Assembly: GCA_963580285.1 (NCBI GenBank)
Contig: OY757024.1
Coordinates: 119,970,045 to 120,034,044 of the forward strand
Direction of reading: 5' to 3'
Source: Lucinisca nassula
Taxonomy: Eukaryota; Mollusca; Bivalvia; Lucinida; Lucinidae
Length of the DNA: 64,000 nt
Within the stretch, counting starts at the first letter, position 1. Every line of letters starts with the position of its first letter. Below are positions 9,495 to 19,411 of the stretch, one piece after another. A model generated the notes under the pieces. It searched no databases. It saw only the letters and a program-made list of their open reading frames with translations, and was not told where the DNA came from. Position numbers and translations under genes: made by a program.

Positions 9495-10324
9495 GTGTGT
9501 CAATCAATGGCGTCGTGCGTCATAAAGAACTTTTTATTGTTGTAGAACATGAACTTGAGTCATATGTCATAGGTCAACATACTTTGTGTGAGCAGATAAA
9601 AGTCAGTATTCTAAAACTGAACTTTACACAGGTATGTATGATGAACGACCCCGGTTCGATGCAGTCCGTTCTCGTGCTCTTTCGGCGTTAAATGTCAGCC
9701 ACTGCTGTATTCAGTCAAATGCCCACAATGGGCACGTGCTTCAGGATCGGCTGTGGGTATGTGCGTGAGCCCATGCATCCGTCAGATACTTTTTTTGATA
9801 CATAATAAATATGTAAGTGACGATATGCCTTTTGAATCGTATATGCGAGGGTTTTAAAAATTTGTTGATATCCAAGCGGGGTTTGTGTTTATTGTATGAA
9901 TTCTTCTTTTCTCCTCAAGATCATACCTCTTTCCTGCATATAGTAAGTACAGTAAATAAGATACATATATCTCAATATCAATACGTATGGAGCGAGCACA
10001 CTACAGCAGGCCAACGTCGGGCCGACAGTGATGCGACAATGTTACCACGTCATGTCATTGTAGACCCAACTTTGGGCTGAAAATTTTGTATATGCATGTG
10101 TGAAAAAAAAAAAAAAAAAACATGCATCCCGGGTCATGCTGATAAACTTCATCGGGATTATGACCAAAGGTATAACTCTCTAAAATTATTTGTGTTTTTG
10201 CGATAATTACTTTCTGCCCCATTTAATAAAATAAATGTACAATTTGCGCAAAAACAAACAAACAAAAAAAAAACTGGTTCAATACGGGTGTTTCTCGCAA
10301 AACGAAAGATAGATAATCTTCTTC
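9495..10324. other. Non-coding stretch inside the 8.6 kb element
   Basis: It is AT-rich with an A18 run at 10104. The short ORFs (for example 9817-10080) show no recognisable domain. I see nothing to annotate as a gene. Confidence 0.5.
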
Positions 10325-10479
10325 GCGTTTACCGTTAATCTTTTCCACGCTCGCGATCACGCTCGCGTTGCGCGAGCTCACGTTCGTTCTCCACGCTCCA
10401 CGCAAAACCCGCGCAAGTTCCACGATTACTCCACGGAAAACCCACGCTAAAAAGTCACGTGACATTCGAAATTCATCAC
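10325..10479 (+). repeat. Right subterminal CCACGC-rich block
   Basis: The clustered units CCACGCTC, CACGCTCGCG, CCACGCAAAACCC and AAAACCCACGCT are in the same orientation as the block at 1921-2110. The pair form direct subterminal repeats. Confidence 0.6.
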
Positions 10480-10520
10480 GCACGATCGTGAGGGATAATA
10501 AGATTTCTAAGACTGTACTG
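10480..10520 (-). repeat. Right 41-bp TIR
   Basis: This is the perfect reverse complement of 1880-1920. The LINE resumes at TACTTATATG immediately after. Confidence 0.9.
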
Positions 10521-12372
10521 TACTTATATGAAAAGGGTGACTATGAAACTATGAGGAAGGATGCCCTAAAATTTGCAAGAGAGAAATACTTTAATGGTCA
10601 TTCAGACGCTCGGTCTGTCCAGGAGAACTTTGATTTGATAAAGTCTTTCATTCAAGCTTCGTCCGAAAATCATATCCCCTCCAAAACTAGCAGGTCTGTA
10701 TCTTCAATTCCTTGGATCACACCAGAAATAAGAAGAAAAATTCGGAGGAGAAATAAGATTCATGCTAAGGCAAAAAAGTCGGGAAGTGGTAAACTCAGAG
10801 CAAAATTTGAAAACTTGAGACGAGAAATTAAAAATGACATCAAAAATCAGCATGATCAGTATGTAAATAACTTGGTAGGCGATGTAAAGGCGAATCCCAG
10901 AGACTTCTACAGATATATCAATAGCCAGAAGAAAGATAGGCAAGGTATCCCACCCCTTAATAAAAGAGGAGGGAACGGGGTCGCTGAATCGGACTCTGAA
11001 AGGGCAGAGGAATTGGTTGGTCAATTCAATGATGCATTTAATAAAACCGAGTTCAACGAGGTTCCATTGACTTGAAGATCGGCCCCTTTCATGGAAAATA
11101 TTGTTGTATCCTCTGCGGGAGTGATCAAATTACTTAAAGGCTTGAACCCTTCTAAAGCTTTAGGGCCTGATGAGCTTCATCCTAGAGTCCTGAAGGAACT
11201 AGCAAACGAGTTAGGTCCAGTTTTTGCTCATCTTTTCCAACAATCTCTCGATACGGGTGAAATTCCCAAAGAATGGCTCCTAGCGAACATCTGTCCACTT
11301 TTCAAAAAAGGGGACAGGGCTCTTGCTCGTAATTATTGCTCGGTGTCACTGACCTGTGTTCTATGTAAATTGCTTGAACACATAGTCTGCTCAAACATCA
11401 TGGCCCACTTGGATGAACATAAACTTTTGTCAGACAGACAACATGCATTTAGGAAAAGGCATAGTTGCGAAACTCAGTTGAGCACGGTTATTAATGATTG
11501 GGCAAAAATCCTGGACAAAGGGGGGCAGGTGGACACATTTATTCTGGACTTTGAGAAGGCTTTTGACACCCCTCCTCATGAACTACTTAAATCCAAATTA
11601 TTTGGTTATGGAATTGGTGGGAAGACTCTTAAATGGATAGATTCCTTCCTTTGCTACAGAAAACAGCGTGTTGTTGTTAATGGTGAATCTTCAGTATGGG
11701 CGCCAGTTTTGTCTGGAGTCCCACAAGGGACCGTTCTTGGTCCTCTATTGTTCTCCCTGTACATCAATGATATTTCCACTGATATTGACTCAGAAATAAG
11801 ACTGTTCGCAGATGACTGTGTTTGTTACCGGGAAATTAGAGATACAGATGACTCACTGAAACTTCAGGCTGACATAGATAGATTAGGATGTTGGGCCAGA
11901 AAATGGGGCATGAGATTTCAACCAGTTAAATGCAATATTATGCAGAGAACAAGGAAGAGATCTAATAAAGTTGAGGCTTCTTACACCTTAGAGGGAACGG
12001 TCCTCGAAAATGTGAATTCCATTAAATACCTTGGTGTGACAATCACTCACGATTTGAGATGGAATACACACATTAGCAATATGTGTACAAAGGCGAATAG
12101 AACACTTGGTTTCCTGAGGCGAAATCTTCATCAGTGTCCTCAGGATGTGAAAGAAACAGCATACAGGGGACTTGTTCGCCCAATCTTGGAATATGGTAGT
12201 TGCATCTGGGACCCAAGCGGAGTGGTCCTAAATGAAGAAATTGAAAAAGTTCAGAATAGAGCTGCTAGATTTGTAACTGGAAATTATTGCTTTGAAACTG
12301 GGAGCATGACTGGAATTCTAGGAAAATTAAGATGGGAGTCTCTAAAGAAAAGGAGAAGAGACAGTAGGCTCA
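10521..12372 (+). pseudogene. LINE-A copy 1 linker and reverse transcriptase
   Basis: The frame resumes as YEKGDYETMRKDALKF. It runs through a basic linker (PRDFYRYINSQKKDRQG) to a TGA at 11073-11075, where the other copies have GGA (LTGRSAPF), so this is a nonsense mutation. From 11091 the RT is open for about 430 residues. The motifs are PSKALGPDELHPRVLK, LANICPLFKKGD, the fingers motif QHAFRKRHSC, FILDFEKAFDTP, SGVPQGTVLGPLLFSLYIND and the catalytic FADDC. The RT thumb/C-terminal motif GFLRRNLHQCPQDVKE follows. The ORF is cut at RRRDSR by the Mutator-like insert. FADD and the GFLRRN...RPILEYGSCIWDP pattern are typical of the CR1/Jockey group. Confidence 0.9.
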
Positions 12373-14276
12373 GGAATCGAGACAGTTCCCCGACAAGACA
12401 GTTCCCCGACACGGTTTTTGGAGACAGTTCCCCGACACATTTGAAGACAGTTCCCCGACACTTTTGAAGACAGTTCCCCGACACTATTGTTCAAAGTCAA
12501 ATGACCTGTGACTGATCATGATGATTATCATAAAAGATAGTTATTATGTGTTCATCAATATGTTGAAGACAATTCACCGATAGACGTTTAGAAATATTAA
12601 ATTATGGGTTCATCGACATTTTTGAGGACAGTTTCCCCGACAGACATTTACATGTATAAAATAAAAGCTTATACTTGATATCATTATCAATAAGTTTAAT
12701 GAATACACCTAAAATTAAGCGAACTAGCATGTTCAGTTAATGAACCTGCACACATTTAAACAAAACAAAAATGTCTTCTAGGAAAAGCAATAGTATATTT
12801 CTAGTTGTCATTTTTCCATATGATAAACTTTTGAAAAATGAAGATGAGTTCAAAGTTTTTGTTTTAAATAAATATTATTAAAGTATTGGAACATTACCTC
12901 TCCTCTGGCTTAGACTTCGGTACCATAAACTACGCAAAGCCTTTTCAAAATTTTATAGACGTCATTCTGATTTAATTTCAAAATTCAATATTGGACTTAA
13001 ATCTCTTCTGCAACAAGGTCTATCGGAACCCGAATTTTATGGTGACTTAGTATATAAATTCAGAAAAATATATAACCGCAATGACTTCAGCACCCAATTT
13101 CGTAAAATCATTCTTCGATATAAAAAGATTGGGTACAACATGGATATTATACGACAGACTGCATGCATGGTAGTTAACCCAATCACGGTTGGCAACTTTG
13201 CTTCCCTCTTTAATTGCACGCCGGTGGGTCAGGCCTCAGATTCTATGACGGCTCCAACGTAAAGGCTTATTGAAAATTAGAGAGATAATGTTGGTTGGTG
13301 CCTGATGCTCTGTCTCTGGTCGGGCTCATCGGAGTCTAACTGTTGGTTTTCTTTTGTTCCAGCATTTCAGTGGTTTCTTGCTGTCGAGTCCTCACCGTTG
13401 TCTCACCTCTGTGGTATTTGTATTTTTGTGTTCACGGAGATGTTGCACTGATGAGTTAGGAGGCCTTCATGCGGACTGAACAAATTATTTGTCTAAATCG
13501 CGACGGAAGTAAGGGCGAGGATTGTGGCCACGTAAAATCGATTTAAGCCCCCGGTGGAAATCTTCCACTGACCGTTCCAAGGCGGCTCTTCTGTGGCGAT
13601 TTATTTATGTTGTTGTTTGTTGCTTACTGTGTGTATCACGTGTGTCTTTTAATTTTGGATGGCCATATGGCCATTTTGTGGGAAAGTAACTGTCCTTATG
13701 GCCTTCCTTTGTTTAGGTTTCAGTTATGGTCTGGTCGCTTAATGTTTGTATTTCTTTCCCTTTGGTGTCTTTAATGGGTGGAGTAAGTTAATTGTATCAA
13801 TTCCTGATCTTTGTTTTACTTCTACTTTCCAGACAGATCATCGTCAGAACAAATGTCGGCGAACTGTCTTGAAATCAACGAGGAAATTTCAGGCAACTCA
13901 TTAAAATAGTTACCATAGCAAGAAACGTCCAAATAATAACTAATATATCTAAAGACAATTCCCCGATACAGAAAGACATTGCCTCTCCAAATCATAGGTA
14001 TACTTAATCTATTCACAATGATCACTTAGCCTCTATTATCCCCAATTGCCAGTTAGGACATTAAGACTATGAACAATAGTGTCGGGAAACTGTCTTTAAA
14101 AGTGTCTGGGAACTAATTGCCAATTATAATTATCAGTCACCAGGTCAATTAACTATGAACAAAAGTGTCGGGGAACTGTCTTCAAAAGTGTCGGGGAACT
14201 GTCTTCAAATGTGTCGGGGAACTGTCTCCAAAAACCGTGTCGGGGAACTGTCTTGTCGGGGAACTGTCTTGTTCCC
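12373..14276. mobile_element. Mutator-like (MULE-type) non-autonomous element with tandem-repeat TIRs
   Basis: It is flanked by a 9-bp direct duplication GTAGGCTCA (12364-12372 and 14277-14285). The LINE at 29680 (reverse) shows the empty site. The ends are GGAATCGAGACAGTTCC and the complement of GGGAACAAGACAGTTCC. Inside each end are four or five tandem copies of a roughly 15-20 bp unit around GACAGTTCCCCGACAC, in inverted orientation at the two ends. A 9-bp duplication plus long TIRs indicates a MULE. No MURA-like transposase is present. The interior carries a Penelope-like 3' fragment and isolated extra GACAATTCCCCGATA motifs (12570, 12635, 13955). Confidence 0.8.
12918..13825 (+). mobile_element. 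PLE-1 3' fragment captured inside the MULE
   Basis: Positions 12918-13262 encode the C-terminus of a Penelope-like RT (YHKLRKAFSKFYRRHSDL, SEPEFYGDLVYKFRKI, FNCTPVGQASD, stop TAA 13260-13262). The PLE-1 3' UTR follows and ends in GATCTTTGTTTTACTTCTAC. It starts abruptly at CGGTACC, the exact point where the PLE-1 copy at 19412-20279 stops. Confidence 0.75.
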
Positions 14277-14539
14277 GTAGGCTCATACTCTTATACAAAG
14301 GTCTAAAGGGTGCTGCCAGCATTCCAACAGATGACCTTGTTCCCCCAGCTAGGCATTGTAGAAAACACCTTTCAATGACGTTTCAGACCCTTACTGCAAG
14401 AACGGATATTTATAAAGAATCGTTTTTCCCCCGAACCATTAGAGATTGGAATGCCCTTCCCGATTCTATTATTTTGACGGATGAAGGTGCTGAGGATTGT
14501 GTAGCTAAGTTTACATCTTTGGTTAGAGCTAGGGACTAA
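14277..14539 (+). pseudogene. LINE-A copy 1 C-terminal domain
   Basis: The frame resumes at RLILLYKGLKGAASIPTDDL. It continues through TARTDIYKESFFPRTIRDW and NALPDSI and ends with SLVRARD and a TAA. The 3' UTR with CACAGGTCCTGGTGTATGAA and the CAGTAACAATTCTGATTCTG tail follows to 14608. Confidence 0.9.
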
Positions 14540-14608
14540 CTTCCCATATCACAGGTCCTGGTGTATGAATGTCATTTGACGTGTCACCAGTAACAATTCT
14601 GATTCTGA

Positions 14609-15064
14609 CCAAGTCAACAGTCTTTATTGGTTCACTTGATTTCCCCCACCCACTGTGTCAAATTCCCGACAAAATTGTACTGACAATTTTTGTTCCAGAA
14701 TATTCAGTCAAATGAAAACTGCAACCGTGTCAAGATACTGACCATATTGAATTTTTTGCTGCAGTAATTATTCAAATTTATTGTGATTATCTCTTATTTC
14801 TGTTGTTTCCCGTAAATAAGCGTAAAAAAAACTTTTCCGGAAATGGATTAAAATCCAACCTTAGTGGCGAGTTCGATCATCAACCGGGCTGGTCTAGAGT
14901 CAGTTTGATCATCGACCATACTATGGTAGCCTAAGTCAAACTGCGCATGTTCTTTCACCGTTGTGGTCGAACGACCTCCTTCTTCTTCCCAAAAAGTGCA
15001 GTGCCCCTCTGAAGCATCGCCGCGCTGTGACTGTACAAGGGTGTCGTGAGGCGACAAACAAAGT
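14609..15064. other. Unassigned stretch between LINEs
   Basis: It is AT-rich up to about 14840, then has a more GC-balanced segment with GATCATCAACC / GATCATCGACC repeats. The 69-codon reverse ORF has no recognisable domain. Confidence 0.4.
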
Positions 15065-15190
15065 GCAAATTAAAACCGATAAAATAAACATGTTAAGACC
15101 TAGTGCTGATTAGCCAGGCCTGCCTTGAAGCTGTCCAAGGTCTCGGCTCTGGCGATGGAGGCCGGAAGCTGGTTCCAGAGGTGTACAGCT

Positions 15191-16553
15191 CAATCAGAAT
15201 CAGAATTGTTACTGGTGACACATCAAATGACCTTCATACACCAGAACCTGTGATGTGGGAAGTTAGTCCCTAGCTCTAACCAAAGAGGTAAATTTAGCCA
15301 CACAATCATCAGCACCTTCAGCTGTCGAAATAATCGAATCGGGAAGGGCATTCCAATCTCTAATGGTTCTGGGGAAGAACGACTCTTTATAAATGTCAGT
15401 TCTTGCGCTAAGGGTCTGAAACGCCAACGAATGGTGATTTCTACAGTGTCTAGCTGGGGGAACAAGGTCATCTGTTGGAATGCAGGAAGCACCCTTTAGA
15501 CCTTTGTATAAAAGGATTAGCCTACTGTCTTTTCTTCTTTTCTTGACAGACCCCCATTTTAATTTTCCAAGTATTCCAGTCATGCTCCCAGTTTCAAAGC
15601 AGTAATTGCCTGTTACAAATCTAGCAGCTCTATTCTGAACTTTCTCAATTTCATCGTTAAGGACCACTCCACTGGGGTCCCAGATACAACTACCATATTC
15701 CAAGATTGGGCGAACAAGACCTTTATATGCTGCCTCTTTTACATCCTGAGGGCACTGATGAAGATTTCGCCTCAGGAAGCCAAGCGTTCTATTTGCCTTA
15801 GTACACATGTTGCTAATACGAGTATTCCATCTCAAGTTGTGTGAGATTGTCACTCCAAGGTATTTAATGGAGTCCACATTCTCGAGGACCGTTCCCTCTA
15901 AGGTGTAAGAAGCATCAACTTTATTAGATTTCTTCCTAGTTATCTGCATAATATTGCATTTAACTGGCTGAAATCTCATGCCCCATTTACGTGCCCAACA
16001 TCCTAATCTATCTATGTCAGCCTGAAGTTTCAATGAGTCATCTGTATCTCTAATTTCCCGGTAACAAACACAGTCATCTGCGAACAGTCTTACTTCTGAG
16101 TCAATGTCAGTGGAAATATCATTGATGTACAGGGAGAACAAAAGTGGACCAAGAACGGTCCCTTGCGGGACTCCAGACAAAACTGGAGCCCACTCCGAAG
16201 ATTCACCATTAACAACAACACGCTGTTTTCTGTAGCAAAGAAAGGAATCTATCCATTTTAGGGTCTTTCCCCCAATTCCATAACCAAATAATTTAGATTT
16301 AAGTAGTTCATGAGGAGGGGTGTCAAAAGCCTTCTCGAAGTCCAGAATAAATGTGTCCACCTGTCCGCCTTTGTCCAAGATTTTTGCCCAGTCATTAATA
16401 ACTGTGCTTAGCTGAGTTTCACAACTGTGCCTTTTCCTAAATGCATGTTGTCTGTCTGACAAAAGTTTATGTTCGTCCAAGTGGGCCATGATGTTTGAGC
16501 AGACTATATGTTCCAGCAATTTACACAGAACACAAGTCAGAGACACAGTAGAC
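15191..16553 (-). pseudogene. LINE-A copy 3, 5'-truncated, RT largely open
   Basis: The - strand ORF runs from VSLTCVLCKLLEHIVCSN through the RT motifs FILDFEKAFDTP, SGVPQGTVLGPL and FADDC to the C-terminus SLVRARD. No frameshift is visible in the LINE-A part. The 3' end has the GATTCTGATT tail. The flanking AGCTGT duplication (15185-15190 and 16554-16559) marks target-primed insertion into LINE-B. An ATG-initiated ORF at 16795 fuses the PLE-1 tip, LINE-B and LINE-A in frame, which I take as accidental. It lacks the endonuclease. Confidence 0.9.
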
Positions 16554-16780
16554 ACAGCTACTGGGAAGAAGGAGTGTTTGTATATGTCTGTGCGGCAGAA
16601 TTGCACCAGATAGCACACGTTCCTCCTCCGCTGTAGGGAGACGGTGGCAGGATGGAGATACAGGCTGGCTGGTATGTCAATCAGGTTATGAACAATCCTG
16701 TACATCAGTACCAGTTTTACATCAGTGCGTCGCTGCTGAAGTGAGGGCCAGCCTAGAGTGGCAATCATCTGGCTTGTAAA

Positions 16781-17122
16781 GTAGAAGTAAAACAAAGATC
16801 AGGAATCGATACAATTAACTTACTCCACCAATCAAAGACACCAAAGGGATAGAAACACAAACATGAAGCGACCAGACCATAATGGAAACCTAAACAAAGG
16901 AAGGCCATAAGGACAGTTACATTTCCACAAAATGGCCAAATGGCCATCCAAACTAAAAAGACACTAGTGACACATACAGTAAGTAACAAACAACAACATA
17001 AATAAACCACCACAGAAGAACTACCTTGGAACGGTCAGTGGAAAGAATTCCACTGGGGGGGGGGACTTAAATCGATTTTACATGGCCATAATCCTCGCCC
17101 TTACCTCTGTCGCGGTATACCT
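16781..17122 (-). mobile_element. PLE-1 3'-end fragment in LINE-B
   Basis: The reverse strand reads from GCGACAGAGGTAAGGGCGAG through GATGGCCATTTGGCCAT to the family terminus TTGTTTTACTTCTAC. It is flanked by CTTGT (16773-16777 and 17123-17127) on the + strand, a 5-bp duplication. Its 5' point lies in the RGTAAGG sequence shared with other truncated copies. Confidence 0.75.
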
Positions 17123-17379
17123 CTTGTCATCCTGTAGTCGCCCACCACAAATCTTGCTGCTCGTCTCTGGACTGCCTCTAACTGGGATATGTTGGTAGCA
17201 GTGTAGGGGTCCCATACTGGAGCGGCGTACTCCAAGATCGGACGTACCAGCGTCTTGCAACATTGTGCATTCACATCCTTAGGGCAGCTGGTGACGTTTC
17301 TTCTCAGGAATATGCGAGAGTGTTGTTGGCCTTCTTGGAGACGTCGTCCACCTGTCTACCTCTGGTAGACCTTTTGTGT

Positions 17380-17576
17380 TGAGCGCTTTGGTGCAGTGGT
17401 AGCGCATCGGATTTGTGATCGAGAGATTGCGGGTTCGAGCCTCACGCTGACCAAAGTGTTGTGTCCTTGAGCAAAGCACTTCATCCACATTGCTTAAAAA
17501 GTACTGGTTACCACACAGGAAATCCTGCTCGCAATGCTCAGATGTGAGCGAGTAGCAGTAATAGGAGAAAAAAAAA
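17380..17576 (+). mobile_element. tRNA-derived SINE (SINE1), copy 1
   Basis: The pol III A box lies in TTTGGTGCAGTGGTAGCGCA and the B box in GCGGGTTCGAGCCTC. A conserved body (CCTTGAGCAAAGCACTTCAT, AAAAGTACTGGTTACCAC) and a tail GAGCGAGTAGCAGTAATAGG plus A-run follow. The internal CCTTGAGCAA domain is of the kind shared by several animal SINE superfamilies. Its name cannot be fixed by eye. Confidence 0.85.
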
Positions 17577-17763
17577 ACACATGGCAGCCCCAATGTCACA
17601 TAGACATAAAAATTTATTTTACGTCGAATATTGTCAACAGAACAACATAAGCCCTGTAGGGCTTTTACTTCGACAAACTATTGTAAAATAACAGCAAGCT
17701 TTAAGTTATGAAATATATCACAGCATGTACATATATACATATAATTACTTACACATTAAGAGA
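17577..17763. other. Short unassigned AT-rich gap
   Basis: It lies between SINE1 and LINE-A copy 2 and contains simple ATATATAC motifs. I see nothing coding. Confidence 0.4.
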
Positions 17764-17938
17764 CTATGGAATATGGCACTTTGGTAAACGCAAACTGCAA
17801 CTGGATATGTCCAAATGTGAGGTTTGCACCTTTTCAGACTCCTTCTTTGATGAATGTATAGAACTGAGTAAGCCAAACAGGTTTGAAGCTCTGTCAGAGG
17901 ATAAGAGAGGCAAACCTTTGACTGCTGATGAAAATAAG

Positions 17939-18131
17939 TGGAGTGCTTTGGTGCAGTGGCAGCGCATCGGATTTGTGATCAAGAGGTTGCGGGTTCGAGC
18001 CTCACGCTGACCAAAGTGTTGTGCCCTTGAGCAAGGCACGTCATCCACATTGCTTAAAAAAGTACTGGTTACCACCCAGGAAATCCTGTTCGTAATGCTC
18101 AGATGTGAGCGAGTAGCAGTAATAGGAGGGA
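17939..18131 (+). mobile_element. tRNA-derived SINE (SINE1), copy 2, inserted in LINE-A copy 2
   Basis: It has the same A box (TTTGGTGCAGTGGCAGCGCA) and B box (GCGGGTTCGAGCCTC) and the same body as copy 1, about 93 per cent alike by eye. LINE sequence GAAAATAAG precedes it and GGAAAAAAGTCG follows, consistent with a short A-rich target duplication. Confidence 0.85.
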
Positions 18132-18157
18132 AAAAAGTCGAAGTTTGTAAAAGGTTT

Positions 18158-18649
18158 TTTACTTCTTTCTTTTTACTTTTTCTTTTTTCTTTTTTACTTT
18201 TTTACATCTTCTTTCTTATGAATGTTTTCATTGCTCTAAAAGGATCTCATTTTAGATTTTTATTTGCCTTCACTGCAGCTGGTGTTGTGCCGTGTGGCGG
18301 CCGTAAAACGTCTCCCCGTACATCAACCTTAGTGCAGTTTATATTTTACTTTTGGTCCTTTGAGATCGGCGTGAATATTCTGAGAAATCAGAAATAAATT
18401 ATTGGTTTAGACTCATATTCTAGACAGGTTTTTAATTATTTGAACCCAATTTTGATTTATATCAGTCTTTGAATCGACTGCCTATTCGAAATTCGCAAAA
18501 TTGCAGTATGTTTCCTCTGGCTTTCTTTGCCGGATCATTACAGGGTCACTGATGAGGCTTTATTAGCCGAAACTACGTAGTATGACCCATCTTCTTTCTT
18601 ATGAATGTTTTCATTGCTCTAAAAGGATCTCATTTTAGATTTTTATTTG
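18158..18649 (+). mobile_element. Retrozyme (hammerhead-bearing short retroelement), 1.16 units, in LINE-A
   Basis: A T-rich leader (18158-18205) precedes one 383-bp unit and a 62-bp repeat of its beginning. ATCTTCTTTCTTATGAATG occurs at 18206 and again at 18589. The unit body has GTGTGGCGGCCGTAAAACGT and CTTTGCCGGATCATTACA and ends in a complete type I hammerhead. The LINE resumes at TTTGAAACTTTGCA. No ORF is present. Terminal direct repetition plus a self-cleaving motif is the hallmark of metazoan retrozymes, which are thought to spread through circular RNA intermediates. Confidence 0.85.
18543..18588 (+). ncRNA. Type I hammerhead ribozyme
   Basis: Stem I is GGGTCA with TGACCC (perfect). 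The core is CTGATGA. Stem II is GGCT / AGCC with loop TTATT. GAAA is followed by a minimal stem III (ACT / AGT around ACGT), and cleavage is predicted after GTA. Every conserved hammerhead base is in place, so this copy is expected to be active. Confidence 0.92.
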
Positions 18650-19411
18650 AAACTTTGCAGTATCACATAAATGGAATAAGAGGAAAAATTCTAGAACTTT
18701 TAGCTTTCCTCGATACATCTCAACCGCATATTGTTGCTATTCAGGAAACAAGGATTGACAGTTCAATTACCACATCTGTGCTTTATCCTGAAACTTGTCC
18801 GTACTGTGTCTATAGAAAAGATAGGAACCCTCATGGTGGTGGGGTGATGTTGCTCATTCACAGAGACATCCCTAACCTGCCTTTCATAGAATTGGAAAAT
18901 GACACCGAATCGGTCTGGGTTAAGGTTTTGCAAATAAAACTTCCCACTTCGTAGCAAGTTGGTATCGACCACCAAATGGTACGGTCGAAAACTTCCAGTT
19001 GTGTTTAAAGATCAGCTGGATTGCATTAAGTCGCAGCAAAAGAGTAAAAAACTTCCGGCTGTACATGTTCTAGGTGACCTCAACTTCAGAGACATTGCTT
19101 GGCCCGACAGGCTCAGCAAACAACGCACAATGCTGAGTCAGTTCGAAGGACAAACATTAATTGACATTATGAACGATCATAGCTTGTAACAAATTTTTAA
19201 CTTCCCCACTCGTGATAAGAACACATTGGATCTGATCCTTACGACTTTGCCAGGACAATTTGAAGATATTCATTCCCCAGATAAACTAAGTGATCACGAT
19301 ATTGTCTCCGGATATTTAAAAATTCACATTCCCCCAATAAAGAAACATCGGAGGAAGGTGTACTCATATCAGAAAGGTGACTTTGAAACTATGAGGAAGG
19401 ATGCATTCAGA

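Larger units (their letters stand above)
1880..10520. mobile_element. 8.6 kb TIR element inserted in LINE-A (best fit Tc1/mariner-like, non-autonomous)
   Basis: The LINE reading frame is cut between GGTGTA and CTTATAT. The uninterrupted LINE at 40690 (reverse) has exactly this joined site. The insert begins with CAGTACAGTCTTAG and ends with its complement, giving 41-bp perfect terminal inverted repeats. With CAGT ends, the duplicated target is TA, as in Tc1/mariner. A 4-bp GTAC duplication is equally consistent because GTAC is palindromic. No transposase ORF is present. The body is filled with younger small repeats, so much of the 8.6 kb may be secondary. Confidence 0.75.
435..14608 (+). mobile_element. 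LINE-A copy 1 (CR1-like non-LTR retrotransposon), near full length, interrupted twice
   Basis: The LINE segments are 435-1879, 10521-12372 and 14277-14608. Together they give PHD fingers, APE endonuclease, linker, RT and C-terminal domain. The 3' UTR ends in a short (ATTCTG)n-like tail, the CR1-type terminus seen in reverse at 15191, 29344, 37818 and 55277. The two intervening blocks are inserted elements with target duplications. The copy is dead because of several frameshifts, an internal TGA at 11073 and a lost endonuclease Asp. It is still the most complete LINE-A here and the only one that retains the 5' region. Confidence 0.85.
15065..17376 (-). mobile_element. LINE-B (second CR1/Jockey-like family), split by two inserts
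   Basis: Read on the - strand, the pieces are 17376-17123, 16780-16554 and 15190-15065. The first contains VDDVSKKANNTLA, NVTSCPKDVNAQCCKTLVRP, ILEYAAPVWDP and QRRAARFVVGDYRMT. The second contains SQMIATLGWPSLQQRRTDVK, LVLMYRIVHNLIDIP and FFPVAV. The third contains LWNQLPASIARAETLDSFKA, ANQH and a stop. They join into one LINE C-terminus. The first break holds a PLE-1 3' end (ACAAG duplicated) and the second holds LINE-A copy 3 (AGCTGT duplicated). A 1-bp insertion after NNTLA disrupts the frame. Confidence 0.75.

Noticed and set aside
17380..17460. A functional tRNA gene
   Set aside because: A and B boxes are present, but the acceptor and anticodon stems do not close, and the sequence continues into a SINE body that is repeated at 17939.
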